From the NCBI RefSeq assembly GCF_005047355.1, contig NZ_SUMC01000020.1, positions 62,001-126,000 on the forward strand: a DNA stretch of 64,000 nt, in the 5' to 3' direction. A program made the translations under genes and the position numbers. This document shows, piece by piece, positions 15,339-24,308 of this stretch (position 1 is the first letter of the stretch; each line of letters starts with the position of its first letter). This DNA is from Actinacidiphila oryziradicis (GTDB taxonomy: Bacteria > Actinomycetota > Actinomycetes > Streptomycetales > Streptomycetaceae). The notes beneath the pieces were generated by a model. The model saw nothing but the letters and a program-made list of their open reading frames with translations. It did no database searches and had not been told where the DNA came from.

Positions 15339-16298
15339 TCACCGTCCGTCGGTCAACCCCGCGACCAGCTCATCAGCCGCCGTGTACGGATCCAGCGTGC
15401 CGCCCACGATCCTCTCAGCGAGAGCGTCGAGGCGGCGGTCGCCGTGGAGGTCGCCGATGCGCTCGCGCAAAGCGGTGACGGCGATGTGCTCGACCTCCTG
15501 CGCGGCCCGCCGCCGTCTGCGGTCTGCCAGGACACCGTGTTCGGCCATCCAGGCGTGGTGCTTCTCCAGGGCTTCGAGGACTTCGTCGATACCCTCGCCC
15601 CGCGCGGCCACGGTTTTGACGATCGGGGGCCGCCAGTCGCCGGGGGCACGGGACTCGCCGAGGCCGAGCATGTGGTTGAGCTCGCGGGCGGTGGCGTCGG
15701 CCCCGTCGCGGTCGGCCTTGTTGACGACGTAGACATCGCCGATCTCCAGGATGCCGGCCTTGGCGGCCTGGATGCCGTCACCCATGCCCGGGGCGAGCAG
15801 GACGACCGACGTATCAGCCTGAGCGGCGATCTCGACCTCGGACTGCCCGACGCCGACCGTCTCGACGAGGATCACCTCGCAGCCGGCGGCATCGAGAACG
15901 CGGATCGCCTGCGGGGCGGCCCAGGCGAGGCCGCCCAGATGCCCCCGCGTCGCCATCGAACGGATGTAGACGCCCGGATCGGCGGCGTGCTCGGACATCC
16001 GGACCCGGTCACCGAGGAGCGCGCCGCCGGAGAACGGCGAGGAGGGGTCGACGGCGAGCACGCCGACCCGCTTGCCGGCCCGGCGGTACGCGCTGACCAG
16101 CGCCGACGTGGACGTGGACTTGCCGACGCCGGGGGAACCCGTGAGGCCGACCACGTACGCGCCGCCGGTGAACGGCGCGAGCGTGGCCATGACCTCGCGG
16201 AGTTGCGGGGACGCCCCCTCGACCAGTGAGATGAGCCGGGCGACAGCGCGGGGCCGGCCCTGCCGGGCCTGCTCGACCAGTGTGGGGACGTCCAGCAT
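15339..16298 (-). CDS. meaB: MeaB/ArgK family GTPase, chaperone of acyl-CoA mutase
   Basis: A 319-residue G3E-family P-loop GTPase that loads and protects adenosylcobalamin in methylmalonyl-CoA or isobutyryl-CoA mutase. Walker A is GSPGVGKS (54-61). The metal and switch region shows VDPSSPFSGGALLGDRVRM and VETVGVGQSEVEIA, and the guanine-specificity motif is NKADRDG. The length is normal for the family. The start codon directly abuts the stop of the thiolase gene (TAA then ATG), so the two are in one operon. Either the icmA product in this window or a methylmalonyl-CoA mutase elsewhere could be its client. Confidence 0.93.
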   Translation of the reverse strand: MLDVPTLVEQARQGRPRAVARLISLVEGASPQLREVMATLAPFTGGAYVVGLTGSPGVGKSTSTSALVSAYRRAGKRVGVLAVDPSSPFSGGALLGDRVRMSEHAADPGVYIRSMATRGHLGGLAWAAPQAIRVLDAAGCEVILVETVGVGQSEVEIAAQADTSVVLLAPGMGDGIQAAKAGILEIGDVYVVNKADRDGADATARELNHMLGLGESRAPGDWRPPIVKTVAARGEGIDEVLEALEKHHAWMAEHGVLADRRRRRAAQEVEHIAVTALRERIGDLHGDRRLDALAERIVGGTLDPYTAADELVAGLTDGR

Positions 16299-17501
16299 TT
16301 ACTTCTCCTTGCCCGGCACCCGGATGATCAGCGCGTCGCCCTGGCCGCCGCCACCGCACAGCGCCGCGGCGCCCGTGCCGCCGCCGCGCCGCCCGAGCTC
16401 CAGCGCGAGGTGCAGCACGATGCGGGCGCCGGACATACCGATCGGGTGACCGAGGGCGATGGCACCGCCATTGACATTCACCCTTTCGGGTGTCACCCCG
16501 AGATCTTTCATGGACTGCACGGTGACCGCCGCGAAGGCCTCGTTGATCTCGATGAGATCGAGGTCGTCGACGGTCAGACCGTCCTTCCGCAGGGCCTGCG
16601 CGATCGCGTTGGACGGCTGTGACTGCAGCGAGTTGTCCGGGCCCGCCACATTGCCGTGCGCCCCGATCTCGGCGATCCACTCCAGGCCGAGTTCCTCGGC
16701 CTTGGCCCGGCTCATCACCACCACCGCCGCCGCTCCGTCGGAGATCTGCGACGACGTGCCGGCGGTGATCGTGCCGTCCTTGGCGAACGCGGGGCGCAGC
16801 TTGCCGAGCGACTCGGCGGTCGTCTCGGCCCGGATGCCCTCGTCCTGGCTGAAGACCACCGGCTCGCCCTTGCGCTGGGGGATCTCGACCGGTGCGATCT
16901 CGGCCTCGAACAGGCCGTTCTTCTGGGCGGCGGCGGCCCGCTGGTGGGAGAGCGCTCCGATGGCGTCCTGCTCGGCGCGTCCGATGCCGAGCCGGGTGTT
17001 GTGCTTCTCGGTCGACTCGCCCATCGGGATGTTCTCGTAGGCGTCGGTGAGGCCGTCGTGGGCCATTGAGTCGAGCAGCTCGATCGCGCCGTATTTGTAA
17101 CCTTCACGGGACTTGGGCAGCAGGTGCGGGGCATTGGTCATCGACTCCTGGCCACCGGCGACGACGATGTCGAACTCGCCCGCCCGGATCAGCTGGTCGG
17201 CCAGGGCGATGGCGTCGAGCCCGGAGAGGCAGACCTTGTTGATGGTCAGCGCCGGGACATTCAGCGGGATGCCGGCCTTGACGGCGGCCTGGCGGGCCGG
17301 GATCTGGCCGGCACCCGCCTGGAGTACCTGGCCCATGATCACGTACTGCACCTGGTCGCCGCCGATACCGGCCCGGTCCAGCGCGGCCTTGATCGCGACG
17401 CCGCCGAGCTCGGCACCGGAGAAGCTGCGCAGACTGCCCAGCAGGCGGCCCATGGGGGTTCGTGCGCCCGCGACGATCACTGAGGTAGGTGGCTGGCTCA
17501 T
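16299..17501 (-). CDS. Acetyl-CoA C-acetyltransferase (thiolase)
   Basis: A 400-residue thiolase that condenses or cleaves acetyl-CoA/acetoacetyl-CoA. The acylated Cys is Cys91 in INKVCLSGLDAIAL; the C-terminal catalytic His and Cys lie in ALGHPIGMSGARI and ALCGGGGQGDALI. The start at 17501 has GAAGGGG nearby and gives the family N-terminus SVIVAGARTPMG; longer in-frame extensions look non-coding. It is followed without a gap by meaB and is divergent from the epimerase gene. Other thiolase specificities within fatty-acid oxidation cannot be excluded. Confidence 0.92.
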   Translation of the reverse strand: MSQPPTSVIVAGARTPMGRLLGSLRSFSGAELGGVAIKAALDRAGIGGDQVQYVIMGQVLQAGAGQIPARQAAVKAGIPLNVPALTINKVCLSGLDAIALADQLIRAGEFDIVVAGGQESMTNAPHLLPKSREGYKYGAIELLDSMAHDGLTDAYENIPMGESTEKHNTRLGIGRAEQDAIGALSHQRAAAAQKNGLFEAEIAPVEIPQRKGEPVVFSQDEGIRAETTAESLGKLRPAFAKDGTITAGTSSQISDGAAAVVVMSRAKAEELGLEWIAEIGAHGNVAGPDNSLQSQPSNAIAQALRKDGLTVDDLDLIEINEAFAAVTVQSMKDLGVTPERVNVNGGAIALGHPIGMSGARIVLHLALELGRRGGGTGAAALCGGGGQGDALIIRVPGKEK

Positions 17502-17704
17502 GCTGCGGCCCCTTCGCGGCTGCGGCCTTCCCAGTCGCTGACGCCGGGCCCTGGGCCGGTTTTCCGGCCCCCGGCGGCACTTCGGGGAAAGCAATTTTGA
17601 GGGTTTCCGATCAATGTACTTATCGGTAGCCGTCCGGTCACCGGGCGGACCGTGTGATCGCGCGCACGTTGCGTGACCATGCGTGCGGGGGGTGCACTGG
17701 TTCC

Positions 17705-18142
17705 ATGCTGACCCGCATCGACCACATCGGTATCGCGTGCTTCGACCTCGACAAGACAGTCGAGTTCTACCGTGCCACGTACGGCTTCGAGGTGTTCCAC
17801 ACCGAGGTCAACGAGGAACAGGGAGTCCGGGAGGCCATGCTGAAGATCAACGAGACCTCCGACGGCGGAGCCTCCTATCTCCAGCTCCTCGAACCCGTCC
17901 GTGAGGACTCCACCGTCGCCAAATGGCTGGCCAAGAATGGTGAGGGGGTGCATCACATCGCTTTCGGCACCGCCGATGTCGATGCGGACGCCTCCGCGAT
18001 CAAGGAAAAGGGCGTTCGAGTCCTCTACGAGGAACCTCGCAAGGGCTCGATGGGTTCCCGGATCACGTTTCTGCACCCCAAAGACTGCCACGGGGTCCTC
18101 ACCGAGCTGGTCACCTCTGCCTCCTCGGACAAAGAGCACTGA
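17705..18142 (+). CDS. mce: Methylmalonyl-CoA epimerase
   Basis: A 145-residue glyoxalase/VOC-fold enzyme that interconverts (R)- and (S)-methylmalonyl-CoA, between propionyl-CoA carboxylase and methylmalonyl-CoA mutase. Expected metal ligands are visible: His7 (RIDHIGIAC), Gln60 (YLQLLEP), His84 (GVHHIAFGT) and Glu134 (VLTELVT). The start at 17705 gives the canonical N-terminus; a longer frame from 17654 adds unconserved residues. It is divergent from the thiolase-meaB pair, which serves the same acyl-CoA pathways, and its stop overlaps the likely -35 of the scy promoter. Confidence 0.92.
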   Translation: MLTRIDHIGIACFDLDKTVEFYRATYGFEVFHTEVNEEQGVREAMLKINETSDGGASYLQLLEPVREDSTVAKWLAKNGEGVHHIAFGTADVDADASAIKEKGVRVLYEEPRKGSMGSRITFLHPKDCHGVLTELVTSASSDKEH

Positions 18143-18168
18143 CCTTTCCCAACCCGCCCCGGTAGAGT
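18139..18168 (+). promoter_or_regulatory. Candidate vegetative promoter of scy
   Basis: CTGACC at 18139-18144 and TAGAGT at 18163-18168 are separated by 18 nt, close to the HrdB (housekeeping sigma) consensus of TTGACN and TAGANT. Transcription would start near 18175, leaving a leader of about 145 nt before scy. The -35 overlaps the stop codon of the epimerase gene. Confidence 0.5.
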
Positions 18169-18319
18169 GGCTGCGGCGACCGGGGCGGGCCAGTCCCGTC
18201 CCGCGCTTCGGCATGGATCTGACACCATTCTCCGGAAGGCCCCGTTCAAACAACGGGCCGGAGAATCTCACTCGGTTGGCGGGTGGGTACACCAGCAGAC
18301 GGACGGATGGGACCGCGGA

Positions 18320-21300
18320 GTGCGGGGCTACGACCGCTACGAGGTTGAGGACGACCACCTCTCGCAGTTCGAGGCCGAGATGGAACGGCTGCGGACCGAG
18401 CGGGACAAGGTCGTGCAGCACGCCGACGACCTCGGATATCAGGTGGAGGTGCTGCGCGCCAAGCTCCACGAGGCGCGCCGCAACCTCGCGGTCCGTCCTG
18501 CCTACGACAATGTCGGCCATCAGGCCGACCAGATGCTTCGCAACGCCCAGATCCAGGCCGACCAGATGCGCGCCGACGCCGAGCGCCAGCTGCGCGAGGC
18601 CCGCGCCGCCACCCAGCGCCTGCTCCAGGAGCAGGCGGAGCGGACCTCGCAGCTGGAGGCGGAGTGGCACGCCGAGGCGGTGGCCCGCCGCCGGCGGCTC
18701 GACGAGGAGCTGGGCGACCGCCGCGCCAACGTAGAGACCCACGTCAACGAGAACGTCGCCTGGGCCGAGCAGCTGCGGGCCCGTAGCGAGGCCCAGGCCC
18801 GCCGGCTGGTCGACGAGACCCGCGCCGAGTCCGAGGCCGCGCTGGCCGCCGCCCGCGCCGAGGCGCAGCGGGTCGCCGAAGGCGCCAGGGAACGCCTGGA
18901 GTCCGAGCTCGCCGAGGCCCGCGCAGAGGCCGAGCAGCTGCTGCGCCGGGCCCGCGCCGACGCCGAGCGGCTGCTGAACGCGGCCGGCATCCAGGTCCAG
19001 GAGGCCACCAGCCAGGCCGAGCAGCTGCGCACCTCGACCCGCAGCGAGTCCGACTCGGCCCGCCAGGAGGCCATCGAGCTGACCCGGCTCGCCGAGGAGC
19101 GGATCCGCGAGGCCGACGAGGCACTGCGTGAGGCCCGGGCCGAGTCGGAACGGCTTCGCGAGGAGGCCTCGGCCACCGTCGCCAAGCGGCTGGCCACCGT
19201 GGACGCCGACAACGAGCAGCGCACCCGCACCGCCCGGGCCGAGATCGCCCGGCTGGTGACCGAGGCCACCAAGGAGGCGGAGACCGCCAAGGCCGAGGCG
19301 GAGCAGGCCAAGGCCGATGCCAAGGCGGAGTCCGAGCGGCTGCTCTCCGAGGCCAAGGAGACGGCCAAGGCGGCCTTCGCCGAGGACGCCGCCGCCCAGC
19401 TCGCCAAGGCCGCCCGCACCGCCGAGGAAGTGCTCAACAAGGCCACCGAGGACGCGCAGTCCACCACCCGGGCGGCCCGCGACGAGGCCGAGCGGATCCG
19501 CCGCGAGGCCGAGGCCGAGGCCGAACGGCTGGCCGGCCAGGCCGAGGAGTCCGCCGAGCAGCTGCGCGGAGCGGCCCAGGACGACACCAAGGAGTACCGG
19601 GCCAAGACCGTAGAGCTCCAGGAGGAGGCCCGGCGGCTGCGCGGCGAGGCCGAGCAGCTGCGCTCCGAGGCGGTCGCCGAGGGCGAGCGGATCCGCGGCG
19701 AGGCCCGCCGTGAGGCCGTCCAGCAGATCGAGGAGGCGGCCAGCACCGCCGAGGAGCTGCTGAACCGGGCCAAGGAGGATGCCGACGACAAGCGGCAGGC
19801 CGCCACCGCGGACTCCGAGAAGGTCCGCACCGAGGCCATCGAGCGGGCCGCGGCCCTGCGCCGGCAGGCCGACGAACTCCTGGACCGCGCCCGTGGCGAG
19901 GCCGAGGGACTGCGTACCGAGGCCGAGCAGCAGGCCGTCCAGGTCGCGCAGGCCGCCGAGGCCGAGGGCGAACGGCTGCGCACCGAGGCCGACCGGGCCG
20001 CCCAGCGGATGCGCGACGAGGCCGCCGCCGACCTCACCCGGCAGCGCGAGGAGGCGGCCCAGCGGATCATCGCCGCCGAGGAGGCACTGCGCGAGGCGCG
20101 GGACGAGGCCGACCGGCTGCGCCGCGAGGCCGCCGAGGAGGCCGCCGCGCTGCGCGCCGAGACCACCGAGCGGATCCGTGCGCTCCAGGAGCAGGCCGAG
20201 CAGGCCACGCTGCGGCTGCGCGACGAGGCCGCCGCCGACGCCGCGCAGACCCGTGCCGAGGCCGAGCAGATCGCCGTACGGCTGCGCAGCGACGCCGCCG
20301 CCGAGGCGGAGCAGCTGCGCGCCGAGTCCCAGGAGACCGCCCAGCGGCTGCGCGGCGAGGCCGCCGCCGCGGCGGAGCGTACCGCCGCCGAGGCCGCCGA
20401 GGCGCTGGCCGCCGCCCAGGACGAGGCCGTACGCCGCCGTCGCGAGGCCGAGGAACTCCTCGGGTCCGCCCGGGGCGAGGCGGACCAGGAGCGGAGCACC
20501 GCGCGCCGGGAGGCGGAGGAGCTCCTGGCCTCGGCCCGCAAGCGGGTCGAGGACGCACAGATCGAGGCCGAGCGGCTGGTCGCCGAGGCCGACCGGCGCG
20601 CCAACGACCTGGTCGGTGCGGCCGAACAGCACGGGCAGCAGGTGCGGGAAGCGGTCTCCGGGCTGCATGCCCAGGCCGAGGAGGAGATCACCGGACTGCG
20701 GTCGGCCGCCGAGCACGCCGCCCACCGGATGCGTGTGGAGGCGGAGGCCGAGGCCGACCGGCTGCACGCGGACGCCAACTCCGAGCGGGAGCGCGCCTCC
20801 GAGGACGCTGCCCGGATCCGCCGTGAGGCGGCCGCCGAGTCCGAAGCGGCGAAGGCGCTCGCCGAACGCACCGTCATGGAGGCCATCGACGAGGCCGAGC
20901 GGCTGCGCACGGACGTCCGCGAGGAGGCCAACCGGCGCCGTATGGACGCCGCCGAGCAGGCCGACGAGCTCATCGCCAAGGCCCGGCGCGAGGCCGAGCG
21001 GCTGGGCATCATCGCCAAGGACAACCTGGAGAGCGCCGAGCGCGACGCCGACCAGGCGCGCGACGAGGCGCGGGCCGAGGCCAACCGGCTGCGGTCCGAC
21101 GCGGCCGGCCAGGCCGATCAGCTCATCGGCAAGGCCCGCGAGGAAGCCGAACGGCTCGCCCACGAGGGACGCGAGGCGCTGCAGGGCGCCAACCGCGACG
21201 CCGACCAGGCCCGTTCGCAGGCCCGCGAGGAGTCCAACCGGCTGCGGATCTCGGCCGCCGCACAGGCCGACCAGCTGGTGTCCAAGGCCCGTGAGGAGGC

Positions 21301-22189
21301 CGAACGCCTCGGCATCCTCGCCAAGGACACCCTGGAGAACGCCGAGCGCGACGCCGAGGCCGCCCGTACCGAGGCGGACCGGATCCGTGACGAGGCGCGC
21401 GAGGCCGCCAACCGGCGTCGTTCCGAAGCGGCAACCCAGGCCGACGAGTTGATCTCCCATGCCCAGGCCGAGGCGCGGCGGATCGGAGCGTCGGCGGAGG
21501 AGCAGGCCGACACCATGGTCGGCGCGGCCCGCAAGGAGGCCGACCGCATCATCAACGAGGCCAACGCCGAGGGCAACGGCATGGTGGAGCGGGCCCGTAC
21601 CGACGCGGACACCATGCTCAGCGAGGCCCGCAGCGACTCCACCGCCATCCGGGAACGTACCGAGGAGCACCGGCAGCGCGTCGAGACCGAGATCGAGGCG
21701 CTGCACGAGCGGGCCCGCAAGGAGTCCTCCGAGACGATGCGGTCCGCGGGCGAGCGGGTCGACAAGCTGATCGCCGGCGCGAGCGAGCAGCTCGCCGAGG
21801 CGGAGCAGCAGGCCGAGGAGACCATGTCCACTGCCAGCGCCGAGGCGAGCAAGGTCCGTATCGCCGCGGTCCGGAAGGCCGAAGGACTGCTCAAGGAAGC
21901 CGAGCAGAAGAAGATCGCGACCGAGCGCGAGGCGGAGCGGGTCAAGGCCGAGGCGCGCGCCGAGGCCGAACGGATCGTCACCGAGGGCAAACGCGAGCTG
22001 GACTTGCTGACCCGGCGCCGGCAGGACATCAATTCCGAAATCTCCCGCGTCCAGGACGTCCTGGAGGCACTGGAAACATTCCAGGCACCGACCGGAGGTG
22101 CGGGCGGCAAAAATGCGGTCATTGCGGGCGCCACGGCAGGAACCACCCGATCCGGTGGCAAGAGCTCCGACGACGCGCCACTCGATTGA
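18320..22189 (+). CDS. scy: Scy, giant coiled-coil polarity scaffold
   Basis: A 1,289-residue, almost wholly alpha-helical coiled-coil protein, the orthologue by content and position of Streptomyces Scy, which assembles with DivIVA and FilP at hyphal tips and sets the site of new growth. A short N-terminal segment (RGYDRYEVEDDHLSQFEAEM) precedes a canonical heptad stretch (about 20-55). The long rod of Ala/Glu/Arg/Gln-rich units such as EAERLRTEAD follows; the family is known for a 51-residue hendecad-based repeat. A terminal LTRRRQDINSEISRVQDVLE motif and a Gly/Ser-rich tail end the protein. The GTG at 18320 is chosen because the conserved sequence begins there; a longer frame from 18167 has no homologous appearance. 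It is followed by filP. Confidence 0.93.
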   Translation: MRGYDRYEVEDDHLSQFEAEMERLRTERDKVVQHADDLGYQVEVLRAKLHEARRNLAVRPAYDNVGHQADQMLRNAQIQADQMRADAERQLREARAATQRLLQEQAERTSQLEAEWHAEAVARRRRLDEELGDRRANVETHVNENVAWAEQLRARSEAQARRLVDETRAESEAALAAARAEAQRVAEGARERLESELAEARAEAEQLLRRARADAERLLNAAGIQVQEATSQAEQLRTSTRSESDSARQEAIELTRLAEERIREADEALREARAESERLREEASATVAKRLATVDADNEQRTRTARAEIARLVTEATKEAETAKAEAEQAKADAKAESERLLSEAKETAKAAFAEDAAAQLAKAARTAEEVLNKATEDAQSTTRAARDEAERIRREAEAEAERLAGQAEESAEQLRGAAQDDTKEYRAKTVELQEEARRLRGEAEQLRSEAVAEGERIRGEARREAVQQIEEAASTAEELLNRAKEDADDKRQAATADSEKVRTEAIERAAALRRQADELLDRARGEAEGLRTEAEQQAVQVAQAAEAEGERLRTEADRAAQRMRDEAAADLTRQREEAAQRIIAAEEALREARDEADRLRREAAEEAAALRAETTERIRALQEQAEQATLRLRDEAAADAAQTRAEAEQIAVRLRSDAAAEAEQLRAESQETAQRLRGEAAAAAERTAAEAAEALAAAQDEAVRRRREAEELLGSARGEADQERSTARREAEELLASARKRVEDAQIEAERLVAEADRRANDLVGAAEQHGQQVREAVSGLHAQAEEEITGLRSAAEHAAHRMRVEAEAEADRLHADANSERERASEDAARIRREAAAESEAAKALAERTVMEAIDEAERLRTDVREEANRRRMDAAEQADELIAKARREAERLGIIAKDNLESAERDADQARDEARAEANRLRSDAAGQADQLIGKAREEAERLAHEGREALQGANRDADQARSQAREESNRLRISAAAQADQLVSKAREEAERLGILAKDTLENAERDAEAARTEADRIRDEAREAANRRRSEAATQADELISHAQAEARRIGASAEEQADTMVGAARKEADRIINEANAEGNGMVERARTDADTMLSEARSDSTAIRERTEEHRQRVETEIEALHERARKESSETMRSAGERVDKLIAGASEQLAEAEQQAEETMSTASAEASKVRIAAVRKAEGLLKEAEQKKIATEREAERVKAEARAEAERIVTEGKRELDLLTRRRQDINSEISRVQDVLEALETFQAPTGGAGGKNAVIAGATAGTTRSGGKSSDDAPLD

Positions 22190-22294
22190 GCGGACATTCT
22201 GCACAGCTAATGGACATTGACTCGATGACACGCCGCTTATCCCCCTAGGATTCCCCCTACCACCCCACCACCGGTCTGAATTGACAGGAACCCC

Positions 22295-23224
22295 ATGAGC
22301 GACACTTCCTCCCCTTTCGGGTTCGAGCTCGTACGGCGCGGATATGACCGCGGCCAGGTGGACGACCGCATCACTAAGCTGGTCGCCGACCGTGACAGCG
22401 CGCTCGCCCGGATCAACGCGCTGGAGAAGCGCATCGAGGAACTCCACCTCGAGACCCAGAACGCCGCGGCGCAGATCAACGACGCCGAGCCGTCGTACGC
22501 GGGCCTCGGTGCTCGTGTAGAGAAGATCCTCCGCCTGGCCGAGGAGGAGGCGAAGGACCTGCGCGAGGAGGCCCGTCGCGCCGCCGAACAGCACCGCGAA
22601 CTCGCCGAGTCCGCCGCCAACCAGGTCCGCAACGACGCCGAGGCTTTCGCCTCCGACCGCAAGTCCAAGGCGGAGGACGAGGGCGCCCGGATCGTCGAGA
22701 AGGCCAAGGGCGACGCCGCTCAGGCCCGCGCCGAGGCGCAGAAGGACGCGCAGACCAAGCGCGAGGAGGCCGACGCTCTCTTTGAGGAGACCCGTGCCAA
22801 GGCTGCCCAGGCTGCAGCCGACTTCGAGACCAACCTCGCCAAGCGCCGCGAGCAGTCCGAGCGCGACCTGGCGTCGCGTCAGGCCAAGGCCGAGAAGCGC
22901 CTCGCCGAGATCGAGCACCGCGCGGAGCAGCTCCGCCTGGAGGCCGAGAAGCTCCGTACGGACGCCGAGCGCCGCGCCCGTCAGACGGTCGAGACCGCTC
23001 AGCGCCAGGCAGAGGACATTGTCGCCGACGCGAATGCCAAGGCCGACCGGATCCGCAGCGAGTCCGAGCGCGAGCTCGCGGCCCTTACCAACCGCCGCGA
23101 CAGCATCAACGCCCAGCTCACCAACGTCCGCGAAATGCTGGCCACCCTCACGGGTGCCGCGGTCGCGGCCGCCACGATCCCGGACGACGAGCCCGCCACC
23201 CGCGGCGTCCCGGCCCAGCGCTGA
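22295..23224 (+). CDS. filP: FilP, intermediate-filament-like coiled-coil protein
   Basis: A 309-residue coiled-coil protein orthologous to Streptomyces FilP, which self-assembles into filaments that give hyphae mechanical stiffness and interacts with DivIVA and Scy. Residues about 8-55 (FELVRRGYDRGQVDDRITKL) resemble the DivIVA N-terminal motif. The rod follows, and its end (NRRDSINAQLTNVREMLATL) closely parallels the end of Scy. The final 25 residues are Ala/Pro-rich. It lies 105 nt after scy and has a strong terminator downstream, so the last transcript end of the cytoskeletal pair is here. Confidence 0.93.
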   Translation: MSDTSSPFGFELVRRGYDRGQVDDRITKLVADRDSALARINALEKRIEELHLETQNAAAQINDAEPSYAGLGARVEKILRLAEEEAKDLREEARRAAEQHRELAESAANQVRNDAEAFASDRKSKAEDEGARIVEKAKGDAAQARAEAQKDAQTKREEADALFEETRAKAAQAAADFETNLAKRREQSERDLASRQAKAEKRLAEIEHRAEQLRLEAEKLRTDAERRARQTVETAQRQAEDIVADANAKADRIRSESERELAALTNRRDSINAQLTNVREMLATLTGAAVAAATIPDDEPATRGVPAQR

Positions 23225-23233
23225 GACCGCAAT

Positions 23234-23279
23234 ACGGCGGTTCCCCTTCCGTTTCGCAGGCCGGGGAGCCGCCGTTTTT
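23234..23279 (+). terminator. Rho-independent terminator after filP
   Basis: ACGGCGG-T-TCCCC pairs with GGGGA-G-CCGCCGT around a loop of about 18 nt and is followed by TTTTT. It lies 10 nt past the filP stop and before the first ABC transporter gene, so the cytoskeletal and transporter genes are probably separate transcription units. Confidence 0.75.
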
Positions 23280-23317
23280 GCTGTGCACCGTGGGCCATGT
23301 CCACGTACCGTGACTCT

Positions 23318-24307
23318 ATGATCGAGCTTCAGGGGCTGACCAAGCGGTACGGGGACAAAACCGCCGTCGACGATCTCACCTTCACCGTGCGCCCCGGCGT
23401 GGTGACCGGCTTCCTCGGACCGAATGGTGCCGGGAAGTCGACAACGATGCGGATGATCCTCGGCCTGGACCATCCGACGTCCGGCGATGTGACCATCGAC
23501 GGCAAACACTATGCGCAGCTGAGCGATCCATTCACCTATATGGGGGCGCTGCTGGACGCCAAAGCGATGCACGGCGGTCGCAGCGCCTACAACCACCTCC
23601 TCTGTCTGGCGCAGGCCAACCGCATCCCTCGCGCCCGGGTGGATGAGGTCCTGGAGACCGTCGGCCTCACCTCGGTCGCCAAGCAGCGCAGCAAGGGCTT
23701 CTCCCTCGGCATGGGCCAGCGCCTCGGCATAGCCGGCGCGCTGCTGGGCGACCCCCGGATCCTGATGTTCGACGAACCGGTCAACGGCCTCGACCCCGAG
23801 GGCATCCACTGGATCCGTAATCTGATGAAGGGGCTCGCGGCCCAGGGCCGTACGGTCTTCGTCTCCTCCCACCTGATGAGCGAGATGGCCCTGACCGCCG
23901 AACACCTGGTTGTCATCGGCCGTGGCAAGCTGCTCGCCGACACCTCCATGGCCGACTTCATCGAGCAGAATTCCCGCTCCTATATACGGGTGCGGACCCC
24001 GCAGCCCGAGCGGCTGAAGGATGTGCTCTCCGTGGCGGGCATCAACCCGGTCCTCACCGGGGACGGCTCCTTCGAGATCCATGACGGCGACCCGGCGAAG
24101 GTCGGTGAACTCGCCGCCCAGCACCAGCTCGTCCTGCATGAACTCAGCCCGCAGCGGGCCTCGCTGGAGGAGGCGTTCATGCAACTCACCGCCGGGTCCG
24201 TGGAGTACCACGCGGGCGTCCATGGAGAGCCGGCGGCCCCGCAGCCCAACTGGGGCGGGCAGTGGCAGCAGAAGCAGCAGGAGAAGCGACAGGGGAAGGA
24301 AGCCTGA
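23318..24307 (+). CDS. ABC transporter ATP-binding protein (pair 1)
   Basis: A 329-residue ABC ATPase. Walker A is GPNGAGKS (34-41), the Q-loop region includes the QANRIPRARVDEV helices, the signature is SLGMGQRLGIAGALLGDP in place of LSGGQ, Walker B ILMFDEPVNGLDPEG, and the H-loop SSHLMSEM. This signature variant is typical of the bacitracin/antibiotic-type two-gene exporters common in actinobacteria. The C-terminal about 110 residues form the accessory domain and end in a Gln/Lys-rich tail. MIEL at 23318 aligns with the start of the second paralogue; an ATG at 23297 is possible. One base separates its stop from the permease start. The substrate is unknown. Confidence 0.88.
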   Translation: MIELQGLTKRYGDKTAVDDLTFTVRPGVVTGFLGPNGAGKSTTMRMILGLDHPTSGDVTIDGKHYAQLSDPFTYMGALLDAKAMHGGRSAYNHLLCLAQANRIPRARVDEVLETVGLTSVAKQRSKGFSLGMGQRLGIAGALLGDPRILMFDEPVNGLDPEGIHWIRNLMKGLAAQGRTVFVSSHLMSEMALTAEHLVVIGRGKLLADTSMADFIEQNSRSYIRVRTPQPERLKDVLSVAGINPVLTGDGSFEIHDGDPAKVGELAAQHQLVLHELSPQRASLEEAFMQLTAGSVEYHAGVHGEPAAPQPNWGGQWQQKQQEKRQGKEA

Positions 24308-24308
24308 G

